The position numbers and the translations under genes are program-made. 64,000 nt of DNA from CAYUMU01 sp964445985. Its GTDB lineage: Bacteria; Planctomycetota; Planctomycetia; Pirellulales; S012-138. This document shows positions 16,956 to 25,761 of this stretch, piece by piece. The stretch covers positions 1 through 64,000 of the forward strand of contig CAYUMU010000029.1 of assembly GCA_964445985.1 (NCBI GenBank). The letters are read 5' to 3'. How positions within the stretch are numbered: the first letter of the stretch is position 1; each line of letters opens with the position of its first letter. The notes beneath the pieces are model-generated. The model was not told where the DNA came from. It saw only the letters and a program-made list of their open reading frames with translations, and searched no databases.

Positions 16956-17452
16956 AAACTCGCCTCACGTTTCGCACAACTTGAGTTGCGCGCGAAGCGC
17001 ACAAGCACGGGTGAGAATCCAAGCCGAGCAAACGCACGATGGGCCGCCTCGTTAAACGACCACGAAGTCAACACGATGTCACGAATTTGTTCGCAGTCGG
17101 CTTTGGAAAAGAGGACGTTCGCGAGAGCGCGGGCAACGCCGCGGCGGCGCCAGGCTGGGCGCACAACAATCTGGTCGAGTTCAATAAACCGTCGGGCCGG
17201 ACTGAACGGGGTCTCGGGCTTTTCTACGTGCGCGGCAATCAAACACCCGACTCCTTCACCATCGGTCTCCGCAATCCAAACAGAAGTCTTGGGATCGTCC
17301 ATGCGCGAACCGATCCAGCGGGCAATCGCGATCCGATCGAACGGCTTGAAGACATCCGGTTCGGCGGCGGCATGGAGTTCGTGCACAATCGCAGTCAGTG
17401 CAACCAGCAACTCTTCATCGCCGGGCTTTGCTTCTCGAATCTCGATGGGCAT
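16952..17452 (-). CDS. GNAT-family N-acetyltransferase
   Basis: A 166-residue GNAT protein. The acetyl-CoA-binding motif A is IVVRPAWRRRGVARAL (RxxGxA type), followed by the beta5-alpha4 region WSFNEAAHRAFARLGFSP that ends the fold. The N-terminus IEIREAKPGDEELLVAL is typical. It overlaps the HAD gene by four bases and follows the Nudix gene after about 106 bases. The acceptor cannot be told. Confidence 0.85.
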   Translation of the reverse strand: MPIEIREAKPGDEELLVALTAIVHELHAAAEPDVFKPFDRIAIARWIGSRMDDPKTSVWIAETDGEGVGCLIAAHVEKPETPFSPARRFIELDQIVVRPAWRRRGVARALANVLFSKADCEQIRDIVLTSWSFNEAAHRAFARLGFSPVLVRFARNSSCAKREASL

Positions 17453-17558
17453 GCTTCACACTGCCAATTCTTGACGCGAAACTCCGCCGTCCGCCGGGTT
17501 GCGGCGAATCACACTCAACATAGAACCGATGTTGCCGACCGGCAGGTCCACCACCTTG

Positions 17559-18014
17559 TTAAATGGACTCTGTCTGCGGCACAACTTGGGCACTTAGCAA
17601 CCTCAGCAGGCCGTTGGGAAATACCGGCAGTCCCGTCGCTGCCACTTCCGAGAGCGTGTACCAGCGAGCAGGCAATTTCTCCCCATTGCTCTCGGTAATG
17701 ACCAGTTCGTCCCTGGCGCACACCGCGGGCTCGTCGCACTCCGCCTCATGGATAAATACCAACTCGTGCTCCATGCATCCCGCGTATTGAAAAATGTTTT
17801 CCAGCATCCCCAATCGCTTGGCCCCAGCAAGCCGAACGCCAACCTCTTCGAAGATTTCCCTCGCCACAGCCTGGTCGAGCGTCTCTCCAAATTCCACGCC
17901 TCCGCCCGGTGGAAGCAGGAATGACTTGCCATCGTGGGGATCCGTCACCCGGATCAGGAGCATGCGATCGCAGTCCCTCAGCACACAAACGACTTTGGCG
18001 CGGATCGAAGCCAT
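17559..18014 (-). CDS. Nudix hydrolase
   Basis: A 151-residue Nudix protein. The Nudix box GxxxxxEx7REUxEExGU is complete in GGVEFGETLDQAVAREIFEE followed by VGV. The ATG at 18014 has GAAGAG upstream and is preferred over a GTG at 18044. It hydrolyses a nucleoside diphosphate linked to another moiety; the substrate is not predictable. It lies between the M24 and GNAT genes on the same strand. Confidence 0.85.
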   Translation of the reverse strand: MASIRAKVVCVLRDCDRMLLIRVTDPHDGKSFLLPPGGGVEFGETLDQAVAREIFEEVGVRLAGAKRLGMLENIFQYAGCMEHELVFIHEAECDEPAVCARDELVITESNGEKLPARWYTLSEVAATGLPVFPNGLLRLLSAQVVPQTESI

Positions 18015-18068
18015 GGGCGCGTACTCTTCGTCTAATGTTTGCACCGCGTTGCCCTTCGCTCGCTTTCG

Positions 18069-18764
18069 TCAGAGCTCCGTCAGCTTCCCGGCGTCGTTGA
18101 AGTAGTAAATGTTCTCGTGCTTAAAACCCCACCTCCCGCCGATCTCACGTACGTGGGGTTCGAACGTAAAGTAGGGCACGCTGCCGAGCGCACGGCGATT
18201 GCCCGCCTCGGCAAACTCGCGGTCGGCCAGATCCATCGCAATGCTGTGCCCCACATTATCGAGGAAGTCCAGATTCTCCAAGCCGGCGGATCGAATCAGC
18301 CGGTTCGCAAGATCATATAGACCGCCGAAAGTGGTTTCTGGCGTGAGCCAACCAAGGACCTTCATGTGCAGTTCTTGAACCGCGGCATTGCCGCGCTGAA
18401 ACTCCGGCTCCAACGGTGTGCTCACAACACGGCCATTTTCCACCACAAACGACCTGGCACAATCGCCCCAACACGAATCTTTGCACGGGCTCAAATCGAC
18501 CGTAATCAAATTCGTTTCCCCCACCAGTTCTGTGGCGGGCGCATACTCCCGGCCAGAGATGGACAGGCAACTCCGCGAGCCCAGCAAAACAAGTGCGGGG
18601 CATGAGTGGTACCACGTTTCGGAGTAGCCAAACTGCGCAAGCCGTTCCACGGCAAAGGCTGCAATACTTTGTTCCGTGGAATCGCACGAAATAACGCTTC
18701 CGACTGCAGAAAGGACTGCCTTGGCGGCATTCTGGATGGCAACGCTCTGACGCGACGGGATCAT
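18069..18764 (-). CDS. M24-family metallopeptidase (pita-bread fold)
   Basis: A 231-residue protein with the five metal ligands of M24 enzymes: two Asp in DLSPCKDSCWGDCAR, His in NVGHSIAMD, Glu in FTFEPHVRE and Glu in FKHENIYYFND. This fits methionine aminopeptidase or Xaa-Pro-peptidase relatives without the N-terminal creatinase domain. It is the first gene of the minus-strand set M24-Nudix-GNAT-HAD. The true substrate may be a small amide rather than a peptide. Confidence 0.82.
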   Translation of the reverse strand: MIPSRQSVAIQNAAKAVLSAVGSVISCDSTEQSIAAFAVERLAQFGYSETWYHSCPALVLLGSRSCLSISGREYAPATELVGETNLITVDLSPCKDSCWGDCARSFVVENGRVVSTPLEPEFQRGNAAVQELHMKVLGWLTPETTFGGLYDLANRLIRSAGLENLDFLDNVGHSIAMDLADREFAEAGNRRALGSVPYFTFEPHVREIGGRWGFKHENIYYFNDAGKLTEL

Positions 18765-18801
18765 GAGTTCAGCGTTTTGTGGGAGTTGCTGGTTCAGCGG
18801 G

Positions 18802-18833
18802 AATTGGAATTCTGGCCGGTCGGCGTTAGTGAC
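18802..18833. repeat. Imperfect terminal inverted repeat, left
   Basis: This 32-base arm matches the reverse complement of 19240-19271 at 21 of 32 positions without gaps, including the last ten bases CGTTAGTGAC. It is the left end of the probable IS remnant. The adjacent sequence TGACTGAGGAAA also resembles the end of the 83-bp repeat copy near 46860. Confidence 0.5.
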
Positions 18834-18917
18834 TGAGGAAAGGCGCCCTGCCGGAAGGTTGCGGCATCCTGGCCGCGAAGGTTTATCGCTTCGAGGCCAA
18901 TCCCGAAGGCGGCATGT

Positions 18918-19205
18918 TCAGCTTACACGGCATTGAAGATCCTGGCTAAACAACAACCGCGCAACCTGTTGCAGGAGTTCCACAACCACAGCGTCCTTAC
19001 GGGCGATTGCAGCCTTCAACTCCGCCACGCGTAGGTTTTCGGCATTGGCTGGCGGACGCCCCCGGCGATTCGGGGCAAATGCCCGCTCGGCCTGATCGAG
19101 TATTTGGCTGGGCGGGAGTCCAAACTGGTCCGCCAGGTCGGACACCAACTCCTTGCCGGCCACGTGCCTGCGGACAACTTCGGTCTTCGGTTCCGGGGTG
19201 AACAT
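18918..19205 (-). pseudogene. IS3-type transposase OrfA remnant
   Basis: The reading frame from 19205 gives MFTPEPKTEVVRRHVAGKEL, then VSDLADQFGLPPSQILDQAE, the helix-turn-helix part of an IS3/IS911-type OrfA. The usual tryptophan-containing segment after PSQI appears deleted, and no OrfB catalytic DDE protein follows. It lies inside a pair of imperfect inverted repeats (18802-18833 and 19240-19271), so it is probably an internally deleted IS. Confidence 0.65.
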
Positions 19206-19239
19206 TCTACGTCTGGTCGCGGAAAATCTCCGGTCGGAT

Positions 19240-19271
19240 GTCACTAACGGAGCCAACCGGAAGTTCCAGTT
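19240..19271. repeat. Imperfect terminal inverted repeat, right
   Basis: The counterpart of 18802-18833; GTCACTAACG (19240-19249) is the exact complement of its inner end. Together they bound a 470-base segment holding the OrfA remnant. Confidence 0.5.
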
Positions 19272-19754
19272 TCATCTGAAGCAGGACAATCGCGGGTTTG
19301 GACAACTAGCGCTCAGCTCCGGACGGTTCGTCATTAGCGCGAAGGGGTTCCACGGCTCACCCCGAGCCGAATCCACAGTCGATCCCGACCGTCACGAGCA
19401 AAACATTTGCGAGGCGGACCAACGAACGCTCGACCGAAGTTACTTCCACGCCTGCGAGCACTCCCAGAATGGCCATAGCCACCTGTGCCGCTCAATCGGC
19501 CCGCGGCGGGTGGCACTAGCGAGCCACATGTCGCCCCCCACCCTCCATTCGGGTGCCGCTGGCTTTGCCAGTGCTCGCGGGCGATTCGTCGAGCAAATGC
19601 AACTTTCTGTACCGCATGTTACAATTGGCTCCGTGGCTCAAAAGGGGAGTTGGCGGGCAGTGGAACTTCACCGTTGAGTTGATGACACCAATCGTTTGAG
19701 CGAAGCCTCGCGCCCGCACGATCCATTCCCTGCCCGTCTTGTTGCTAAGCCGCC
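19272..19754. other. Intergenic region before exbB
   Basis: No convincing gene is seen. A small palindrome CTGGC-TTT-GCCAG lies at 19559-19571. Open frames here lack start signals or domain motifs. Confidence 0.4.
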
Positions 19755-20384
19755 ATGGAAACATTGTTCGATATTGCTGGTAACATTATCTATGCTTCGC
19801 TCGCCATGCTGGCTCTGTGGGGTTTGTTTTGCGTGATCGTGGTCTGGCGGCGCGTGGCCGTGGCCCGCTTTCGCGGCGAAGATGCCCAGGATGCCTTCCT
19901 CGATGAGCTCCAGCCTTTCGTTCTCGCTCGCGACTTCGACGCCGCCGCCGCCATTTGCGAAGGGCAATCCAGGGCCCTGCCGCAGTTGGCGCTGTTGGCC
20001 ATCACCCATCGCGGCCTGGGCAATCTCAAGCTGCGGCACGTGGTGGCCGATCGGTTCCAGCGCGACGTGCTCGCCGATCTGGAATACCGCCTGAGCTGGG
20101 TGCAAACCGTCATCAAGTCGGCCCCCATGGCAGGCTTGCTCGGCACCGTGGTTGGCATGATGGGAGCCTTTGGCAAGCTGGCCGGCAGCAGCAAGGTCAG
20201 CCCCGACGCCCTCGCCAGTGATATCTCCGTGGCGCTCATCACCACCGCCTGCGGGCTGGTCATCGCCATCCCCCTGGTGCTGCTGACCGCCACCATCAAC
20301 ATTCGCATCCGCAAAATGGAAGACCTCGTCGGCGCCGGCCTGACCCGCTTCTTCGATACCCTCAAAGGCGTGCTACCCAACTAG
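19755..20384 (+). CDS. MotA/TolQ/ExbB proton channel protein
   Basis: A 209-residue inner-membrane protein with three hydrophobic segments: near the N-terminus (YASLAMLALWGLFCVIVVW), at about 115-140 and at about 155-180. The hallmark SAPMAGLLGTVVGMMGAF and the following LASDISVALITTACGLVIAI match ExbB/TolQ. It would form the proton-conducting pentamer around an ExbD dimer. Two exbD-like genes follow on the same strand. The load protein might be encoded by the earlier gene at 15150. Confidence 0.9.
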   Translation: METLFDIAGNIIYASLAMLALWGLFCVIVVWRRVAVARFRGEDAQDAFLDELQPFVLARDFDAAAAICEGQSRALPQLALLAITHRGLGNLKLRHVVADRFQRDVLADLEYRLSWVQTVIKSAPMAGLLGTVVGMMGAFGKLAGSSKVSPDALASDISVALITTACGLVIAIPLVLLTATINIRIRKMEDLVGAGLTRFFDTLKGVLPN

Positions 20385-20443
20385 CAATGGGGCGAACCGT
20401 CATTTGAGTTCCCATCGTCTGCTTCAGTTTGAGATAACCGGTC

Positions 20444-20971
20444 ATGGCTTTGTCTTCCCTGTATTTCGATGACGACGACGCGGCCACCGCCGAAGGCAGC
20501 CCCCCCGACGCCGGCGCCTACGATGGCCCCGTGCTGCGGCGGCGGCGAATTCCCGACGATTCCGAAATGGACATCACGCCCATGATCGATATCGTCTTTC
20601 TGCTGCTAATCTTCTTCATTGTGAGCTCGATCCCCGATCCCAGCACGGCGGTCGAACTGCCGATGGCCGAGTACGGCGCCGGCGTCGATATCGAAACCAC
20701 GGCCGCCGTTACAATCGCCGTTGGCGCATCGCCCGACCTGCCGCGCGTGTACCTGGCGGCCGGCCGCGTCGAGAGTGAAATCCTGCCCGACGATGAGGCC
20801 TCGCAAACCCCGCTACTCGAAGCCTACTTGGCCGCCGCCCTCGCCGAAGGCAAGTCGGCCGTGCTGATCAAAGCCGAACGCGAAGTGCGGCATCGCCACG
20901 TGGCGCGGATTGCCCGCCTTGCCGGTCAGCAAGGGCTCACCACCCACGTGGCCGTACTCGAGGCGCCCTAA
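20444..20971 (+). CDS. ExbD/TolR family protein
   Basis: A 175-residue ExbD with an acidic cytoplasmic N-terminus (YFDDDDAATAEG), then SEMDITPMIDIVFLLLIFFI with the essential membrane Asp at position 49, and a periplasmic C-terminal domain. It lies 59 bases after exbB and three bases before the second exbD. Confidence 0.88.
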   Translation: MALSSLYFDDDDAATAEGSPPDAGAYDGPVLRRRRIPDDSEMDITPMIDIVFLLLIFFIVSSIPDPSTAVELPMAEYGAGVDIETTAAVTIAVGASPDLPRVYLAAGRVESEILPDDEASQTPLLEAYLAAALAEGKSAVLIKAEREVRHRHVARIARLAGQQGLTTHVAVLEAP

Positions 20972-20974
20972 GCC

Positions 20975-21628
20975 ATGGCCCCCACCGAAACCTTTGTCTT
21001 CCGCTGCGGCCATTGTCATCAGCCGTTGCGCGCCCTCCCCAGCCAGCAGGGGAGCCGCTTCCGCTGTGTGCATTGCAGTACGCTCGGCAAAGTACCTGCC
21101 GCGCCTTCCAGCAAATCCCCTGCCGAACCAACGTCGATGCGGCCCAATCAGGCGCCGCGGATCGACTCCGGTTCGCCGCTCGCGGGCGAATTCAACTTCC
21201 GCCGCCCCCGGGCCGAAGAAGACGGTCTCGACATGACGCCCATGGTCGACGTGACCTTCTTGCTGCTGATCTTCTTCATGATCACGGCCTCGTTCAGCCT
21301 GCAAAAGTCGCTGGAAATGCCCGCCTCCGATCAATCAGAATCGGTGGCCCAGCAGCGCACGATCGAAGAACTGGAGCAAGACGACGACTACCTGATCGTG
21401 CGCATCGACCAAGAGAACGTGGTTTGGGTCAACGAGCACGAAGCTCCCACCCGGCATGAACTGCTTTCGCAACTGCAAGAAGCCCGCGACACCAGCCAGA
21501 AAGCCCCCGGCCACTTGCTCGTGTACGCCCACGGCGACGCGTTGCACGACAAGGTAGTCATGGTGCTCGATGTGGGCAACGCCCTGGGGTTCGAGCACGT
21601 GCGGCTCGCGACCGAAGAGCTGGAGTGA
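20975..21628 (+). CDS. ExbD/TolR family protein with N-terminal zinc ribbon
   Basis: A 217-residue protein whose first 40 residues form a zinc-ribbon-like unit with C11, C14, C31 and C34 (RCGHCHQPL and RCVHCSTLG). A linker leads to LDMTPMVDVTFLLLIFFMIT, the ExbD transmembrane helix with the essential Asp at 92, and a periplasmic domain. The ribbon would face the cytoplasm. It follows the first exbD by only three bases, so both are made together and may form a heterodimer in the channel. Confidence 0.85.
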   Translation: MAPTETFVFRCGHCHQPLRALPSQQGSRFRCVHCSTLGKVPAAPSSKSPAEPTSMRPNQAPRIDSGSPLAGEFNFRRPRAEEDGLDMTPMVDVTFLLLIFFMITASFSLQKSLEMPASDQSESVAQQRTIEELEQDDDYLIVRIDQENVVWVNEHEAPTRHELLSQLQEARDTSQKAPGHLLVYAHGDALHDKVVMVLDVGNALGFEHVRLATEELE

Positions 21629-21691
21629 ACCGCCTGTCCTCAGGCAGAACGGTCAGGCTCGAACCATGAATGGCTGGCCCACTCCGCTGGC

Positions 21692-22669
21692 TTACCTTCC
21701 CCAAGACCGACGGGCCGCACGCCAGGTGCTCAGCCGCGTTGTTCCCCGGCCGCGAAAATGAAGGGGCGGCCCTGGCATTTCCAACGGCTCGGCAAAATAT
21801 CCGAAAGCGGGCGGAAGCGGCAATTCATTCAGACCCATCCGCAGCAGGGGTTCCGCGTTTACTTTGACTTCCACCTGCGGATTCTCGTCGAACTCGAGCA
21901 ATTCCAACGTGCTTCGCCGGATGAGTTGGCCGTTGGCGTCCAGTTCTTTGGAACTGTTGCTAACCACGCCGCCGGGCAGATCCAGCACCTGCACGCTCAC
22001 GGTCACCACCGTATTGCCGTTTTGCTTGTACACCGACTTGATATGACTGGAAGAGTAAATCTCCCCCAGCACCTTGTGCGGCATGTCCATCGCCACCACA
22101 TAGGTGGAAGATTGACTTTGCGGGGTCACGCCCCCCGTAGGCATCACCGTCACATCGCGCCGCAACGTAAAAGGACGAACCTGCCGACAATAATACGTTC
22201 GCGAAGTGACCGTTCGTACCGCCGTGTGCGCCACCGTTTCGAGCACGGAGCAGTGAAACGGCTGGTTATCCACCGACACGTCCACCTGCTCGGCAACGCG
22301 CGTGGCGGCCGTCGGGTCGTAAGGCAACTCGTCGTAGCTTCGCTTGACGATTTGGGGAGGCGCGTCGATCCGTTTCCCCAGCACTTCCACGCTCGATTCC
22401 ACCTTCAAGGTGTAATGCTGAGGGTCGGCCGCCAGCAGCGTGGTGCGGGTGTCGGTCACGGTCACCCGAATGACCTGGCCGCGGTCGTCGAACGTTTCAC
22501 TGGTGATTCGCGATTTTTGCCAGGCGCCGGGCACAAAACGACCCCAGGCATGATGCTCTCGTGGGAGCGATTCACCCTGCGCGGTCGCCGGCGCCCCAGC
22601 GGCCGAAAGCGCCAGCAATAACGCGGGAAGCCATTGCGCTGGTCGAGCGACGAAACCAAGAATGGACAT
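21692..22669 (-). CDS. Secreted protein of unknown function
   Basis: A 325-residue protein with signal peptide (RPAQWLPALLLALSAAGAPA). The start at 22669 has GGAG upstream; the longer open frame to 22786 is not supported. The body is beta-rich, with repeated TYVVAMDMPHKVLGEIYSSS-like strands and two cysteines (HCSVLE, YYCRQ). I do not recognise a family. It converges on the exbD gene. Confidence 0.65.
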   Translation of the reverse strand: MSILGFVARPAQWLPALLLALSAAGAPATAQGESLPREHHAWGRFVPGAWQKSRITSETFDDRGQVIRVTVTDTRTTLLAADPQHYTLKVESSVEVLGKRIDAPPQIVKRSYDELPYDPTAATRVAEQVDVSVDNQPFHCSVLETVAHTAVRTVTSRTYYCRQVRPFTLRRDVTVMPTGGVTPQSQSSTYVVAMDMPHKVLGEIYSSSHIKSVYKQNGNTVVTVSVQVLDLPGGVVSNSSKELDANGQLIRRSTLELLEFDENPQVEVKVNAEPLLRMGLNELPLPPAFGYFAEPLEMPGPPLHFRGRGTTRLSTWRAARRSWGR

Positions 22670-23107
22670 GGAAGGCTCATCTCCAACAATCAGCATCGCC
22701 CGCCGAACTCGCATGGAGAACTTGGGGTGAGTGGGGGGGGCTGCCGATACCTGCTGCGTGGCAGCGGGGCAATTCGGTGTGGGCATGGCGGTGTGGGGTT
22801 ACTTCTAAATGTAGCCGATGAGCCGACAGATATCACTCAGCTCCCCTATTTTTTCCGGAACTCCCGGCGAAAGAGGGGGGCAGGAGGCTCAATGTGACGG
22901 CATTGCCGACATTGCCAGCACGTGCCAAACCACCATGATCCTCGCCGAATCGAGCGATCTAAACTTTTCAATAGCAATAAGATACGTCGCACGGAGCACC
23001 GCATGCCCCAGCTTAACCCCCTAGGCGCGACTCGCTCCTCCGGCATAATAGAGAGCGGGATCAGATTGGACCCACGACGTGCACGACGGATCTTTTGGGA
23101 GTCATAC
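22670..23107. other. Divergent intergenic region
   Basis: This 438-base gap holds the control regions of the secreted protein (minus) and the TIM-barrel isomerase (plus). It has a G-rich run around 22728-22741 and an AT-rich part near 22960-22985. No clear -35/-10 pair or RNA gene was found. Confidence 0.4.
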
Positions 23108-24079
23108 ATGTACCGAAATCTCAGTACGCAAGCGCTCAGTTTTTACGCTCCGCAGAACGAACAGATCGAGATGGCGCTCTCGTACGGGTTTCGCGGCATG
23201 GACATTGATCTGCTCGATTATGGGCAGCAAGTGGAAGCCCGGGGCGAGAAAATGGCCCGCCGGCTCATCGACAGCGCCAATATCGAGCTAGGTTGTTTCC
23301 GCCTGCCGCTCGACCTCGAAGCGGACGACACCAAATACAAAACGCAGCTCACCCGCTTGGGTGGATTGGCCCAATACGCGGCCGCTCTTGGCGTGCGTCG
23401 GGCCGTCACGTTCGTCGCCCCGGCGAACGATTCCCGCCCCATGCACGACAATTTTGAACGCTACCGCCAGCGTCTCAGCGAAATAGGACAACTGTTCGTC
23501 CCGCTCGAACTGCAACTGGGCGTTGGGTTTAACGCTGTTGCCGAAGCTCGGGCTGGCAAAACGTTCGAGTTCATCTATACCTTCGACGCCCTCACCAAGC
23601 TGATCGACGCCGTCAAAAGCCCGGCCGTCGGTTATTGTCTGGATTTATGGCAAAACTACATTTCCGGGGCGGGGGTGGCGGAGATCAAAGCACTTCCGCT
23701 CGAAAAAATCGTCGCTGTGCGGATTTCCGGTGCCCCGGCTGGCGTCGAACCGGCACAACTTCGCGAGCAGGACCGCCTGGTTCCCACGGCCAATGGCCCA
23801 ATCCAACTTCCCAAAGCGATCGAGGCCCTGGTCGAGATGGGCTACGAAGGCCCCGTTTCCCCAGCGGTTCATGGTCCCCTCTTGGCCGGCAAACGCCGCG
23901 ATGAGGTGGTGCGAGTTGTCGGCGAAGCCATCGACGAAGTTTGGGTGGCCGCTGGCCTGCCTGCCTTCCCCAGGTTCATCGACCCCTTCAACATGAACCG
24001 CACGCAGCAGCCTGAAGAAACCATCGAGGTGCCCGAGGAATTGTTGGCTGAAGAGCCCGAAGAATCCAAGGCTTCTTGA
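23108..24079 (+). CDS. Xylose-isomerase-like TIM-barrel protein
   Basis: A 323-residue member of the sugar phosphate isomerase/epimerase (AP endonuclease 2-like) superfamily. The ATG at 23108 has GGGAG seven bases upstream; an open frame back to 22922 is less likely. FRGMDIDLLDYGQQV, RRAVTFVAPANDSRP, VGYCLDLWQNYISG and GYEGPVSPAVHGPL mark barrel strands and metal-region loops. It ends in an unusual acidic tail rich in Glu and Pro. Substrate unknown. Confidence 0.75.
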   Translation: MYRNLSTQALSFYAPQNEQIEMALSYGFRGMDIDLLDYGQQVEARGEKMARRLIDSANIELGCFRLPLDLEADDTKYKTQLTRLGGLAQYAAALGVRRAVTFVAPANDSRPMHDNFERYRQRLSEIGQLFVPLELQLGVGFNAVAEARAGKTFEFIYTFDALTKLIDAVKSPAVGYCLDLWQNYISGAGVAEIKALPLEKIVAVRISGAPAGVEPAQLREQDRLVPTANGPIQLPKAIEALVEMGYEGPVSPAVHGPLLAGKRRDEVVRVVGEAIDEVWVAAGLPAFPRFIDPFNMNRTQQPEETIEVPEELLAEEPEESKAS

Positions 24080-24149
24080 CCAAACACTTCCCGGTTTCAC
24101 TTGGATTCACCCCGCCGGTTTGTTATGTTAACACCCACTTGCGTTTGCT

Positions 24150-24189
24150 GATGGATAGCTAGGGCCAGTTATCTGCCCCAGCTTCCATC
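24150..24189 (+). other. Long stem-loop in the leader of the DUF1501 gene
   Basis: GATGG pairs with CCATC, AGCT with AGCT and GGGC with GCCC, giving a 13-bp interrupted stem around the loop CAGTTATCT (24166-24174). No T-tract follows. It may be a structured 5' leader or an mRNA end of the upstream gene. Confidence 0.45.
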
Positions 24190-24255
24190 GGCGCCGAACG
24201 TCACGCCCCCCCCGTGGGTTATATTTCCCCCTCCTGGCGAAACAGGCTACTCTTC

Positions 24256-25761
24256 ATGCTGCGCATCCAGGGTTCTCCCAGAAAACTTTGCAACGGCGTG
24301 ACCCGTCGCGACCTGCTTCGCGCCGGCGGCCTAGGGCTGGCCGGACTCGCCGCTGGCATGCCCCAGGGCCTGGGTAACGCCCTGGCGGCCGACTCCGCCG
24401 CGGGCAAGCCAGCGCACTTTGGTCGCGCCAAGGCCGTCATCCTGCTGCACCTGTATGGATCGCCCAGCCAACTGGAATGGGCCGATCCCAAGCCGCTGGC
24501 CCCGGTCGAAATCCGCGGCGAGCTGAATCATATCCCTTCGAGCTTGCCCGGCTGTGGCGTCTGCGAATTGCTGCCCAACATGGCCAAGGTCATGGATCGC
24601 ATGACGGTCCTCCGTTCCATGACGCACCCCTACCCGATCCACGGCGTGGCCAACGCATTGACCGGCGTGCCAGTCATCGATGTGGCCATGGAGCTCAGCC
24701 CTCGCGATCCAAAACATTGGCCGTTCTTCGGTTCGGTGGTCGATTTTGTCGATCAGCAGAACGATCCCACCGGCAAACTTCCCCGCGTTCCCCGCAACAT
24801 GGCGTTGCCGTTCCGGTTCAGCAGCCAACGCGTGGGCGAAGTCCCCAGGGCCGGCCCCTACGCCGCTTTCCTGGGCGCCGAGTTCGATCCCGTGTGGACC
24901 AGCCTGATTGGCGAGGCCACGCGAGGGCATAAAAAAACCCTCCGCGACATGGTCTACGAACAGAACGACCCCTACATGGGCGTCTCGGCCGATTCCTATT
25001 TCGAAGTCCCCTCGGCCACCAGCCTGCCAGCCGAAATCACGCTCGACCGGCTGCATCGCCGCCGCTCGCTGTTGGGCCAACTGGACGACGCCCGCCAAAA
25101 CCTGGCGAACACCGCCGCGGGCCGTCAACTCACCCGCCACCAAGAAATGGCCTTCGGCCTGCTCCAGTCCGACGACCTCCGCACCGCCCTCGACCTGCGT
25201 CGCGAAGACCCCAAGGTCCGCGAGCTTTACGGCGATATGCTCTTCGGCCAGGCCTGCCTCGCGGCGCGGCGACTGGTGGAATCGGGCAGCCGCGTGGTGA
25301 GCGTGTTCTGGGATGAATTCGGCCTGGCCGGCACCGGCTGGGACACCCACGGCAACCACTACCCGCGGATGCGAAATGAGCTTTGCCCTGGGCTCGACAT
25401 GGCCCTGTATGGCCTGATCACCGATCTCGACCGCCGCGGCATGCTCGACGACACCCTCGTGGTTTGCACCAGCGAACACGGCCGCACTCCCAAGCTCAAT
25501 CGAGCCGTCGGCGGCGGCCGCGATCACTGGTCGCGGGTTTACACCACGCTGGTGGCCGGAGCCGGAATTGCCCGAGGGCATATCGTGGGGGCCAGCGACG
25601 AGCACGGCAGCGACGTGGCCCGCCGGCCCATCAGTCCCAAAGACCTGCTGGCCACCATGTACCACCTGCTGGGCATCGATCACCACCGCATGATCCACGA
25701 CGCCCTGGGCCGCCCGCTTAAACTGGTCGAAGGCGACGTGGTGACCGACGCCTTGGCGTAG
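24256..25761 (+). CDS. DUF1501 protein with Tat-like signal
   Basis: A 501-residue DUF1501 protein. VTRRDLLRAGGLGLAGLAAG is a good twin-arginine signal. Family marks are VILLHLYGSPSQLEW, GWDTHGNHYPRMRNEL, CTSEHGRTPKLN and GGGRDHWSRVYTTLVAGAG. Unlike the gene at 6712, it has no DUF1549/DUF1553 partner next to it. The start at 24256 begins the Tat signal directly; an ATG at 24214 is possible. Function unknown. Confidence 0.9.
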   Translation: MLRIQGSPRKLCNGVTRRDLLRAGGLGLAGLAAGMPQGLGNALAADSAAGKPAHFGRAKAVILLHLYGSPSQLEWADPKPLAPVEIRGELNHIPSSLPGCGVCELLPNMAKVMDRMTVLRSMTHPYPIHGVANALTGVPVIDVAMELSPRDPKHWPFFGSVVDFVDQQNDPTGKLPRVPRNMALPFRFSSQRVGEVPRAGPYAAFLGAEFDPVWTSLIGEATRGHKKTLRDMVYEQNDPYMGVSADSYFEVPSATSLPAEITLDRLHRRRSLLGQLDDARQNLANTAAGRQLTRHQEMAFGLLQSDDLRTALDLRREDPKVRELYGDMLFGQACLAARRLVESGSRVVSVFWDEFGLAGTGWDTHGNHYPRMRNELCPGLDMALYGLITDLDRRGMLDDTLVVCTSEHGRTPKLNRAVGGGRDHWSRVYTTLVAGAGIARGHIVGASDEHGSDVARRPISPKDLLATMYHLLGIDHHRMIHDALGRPLKLVEGDVVTDALA

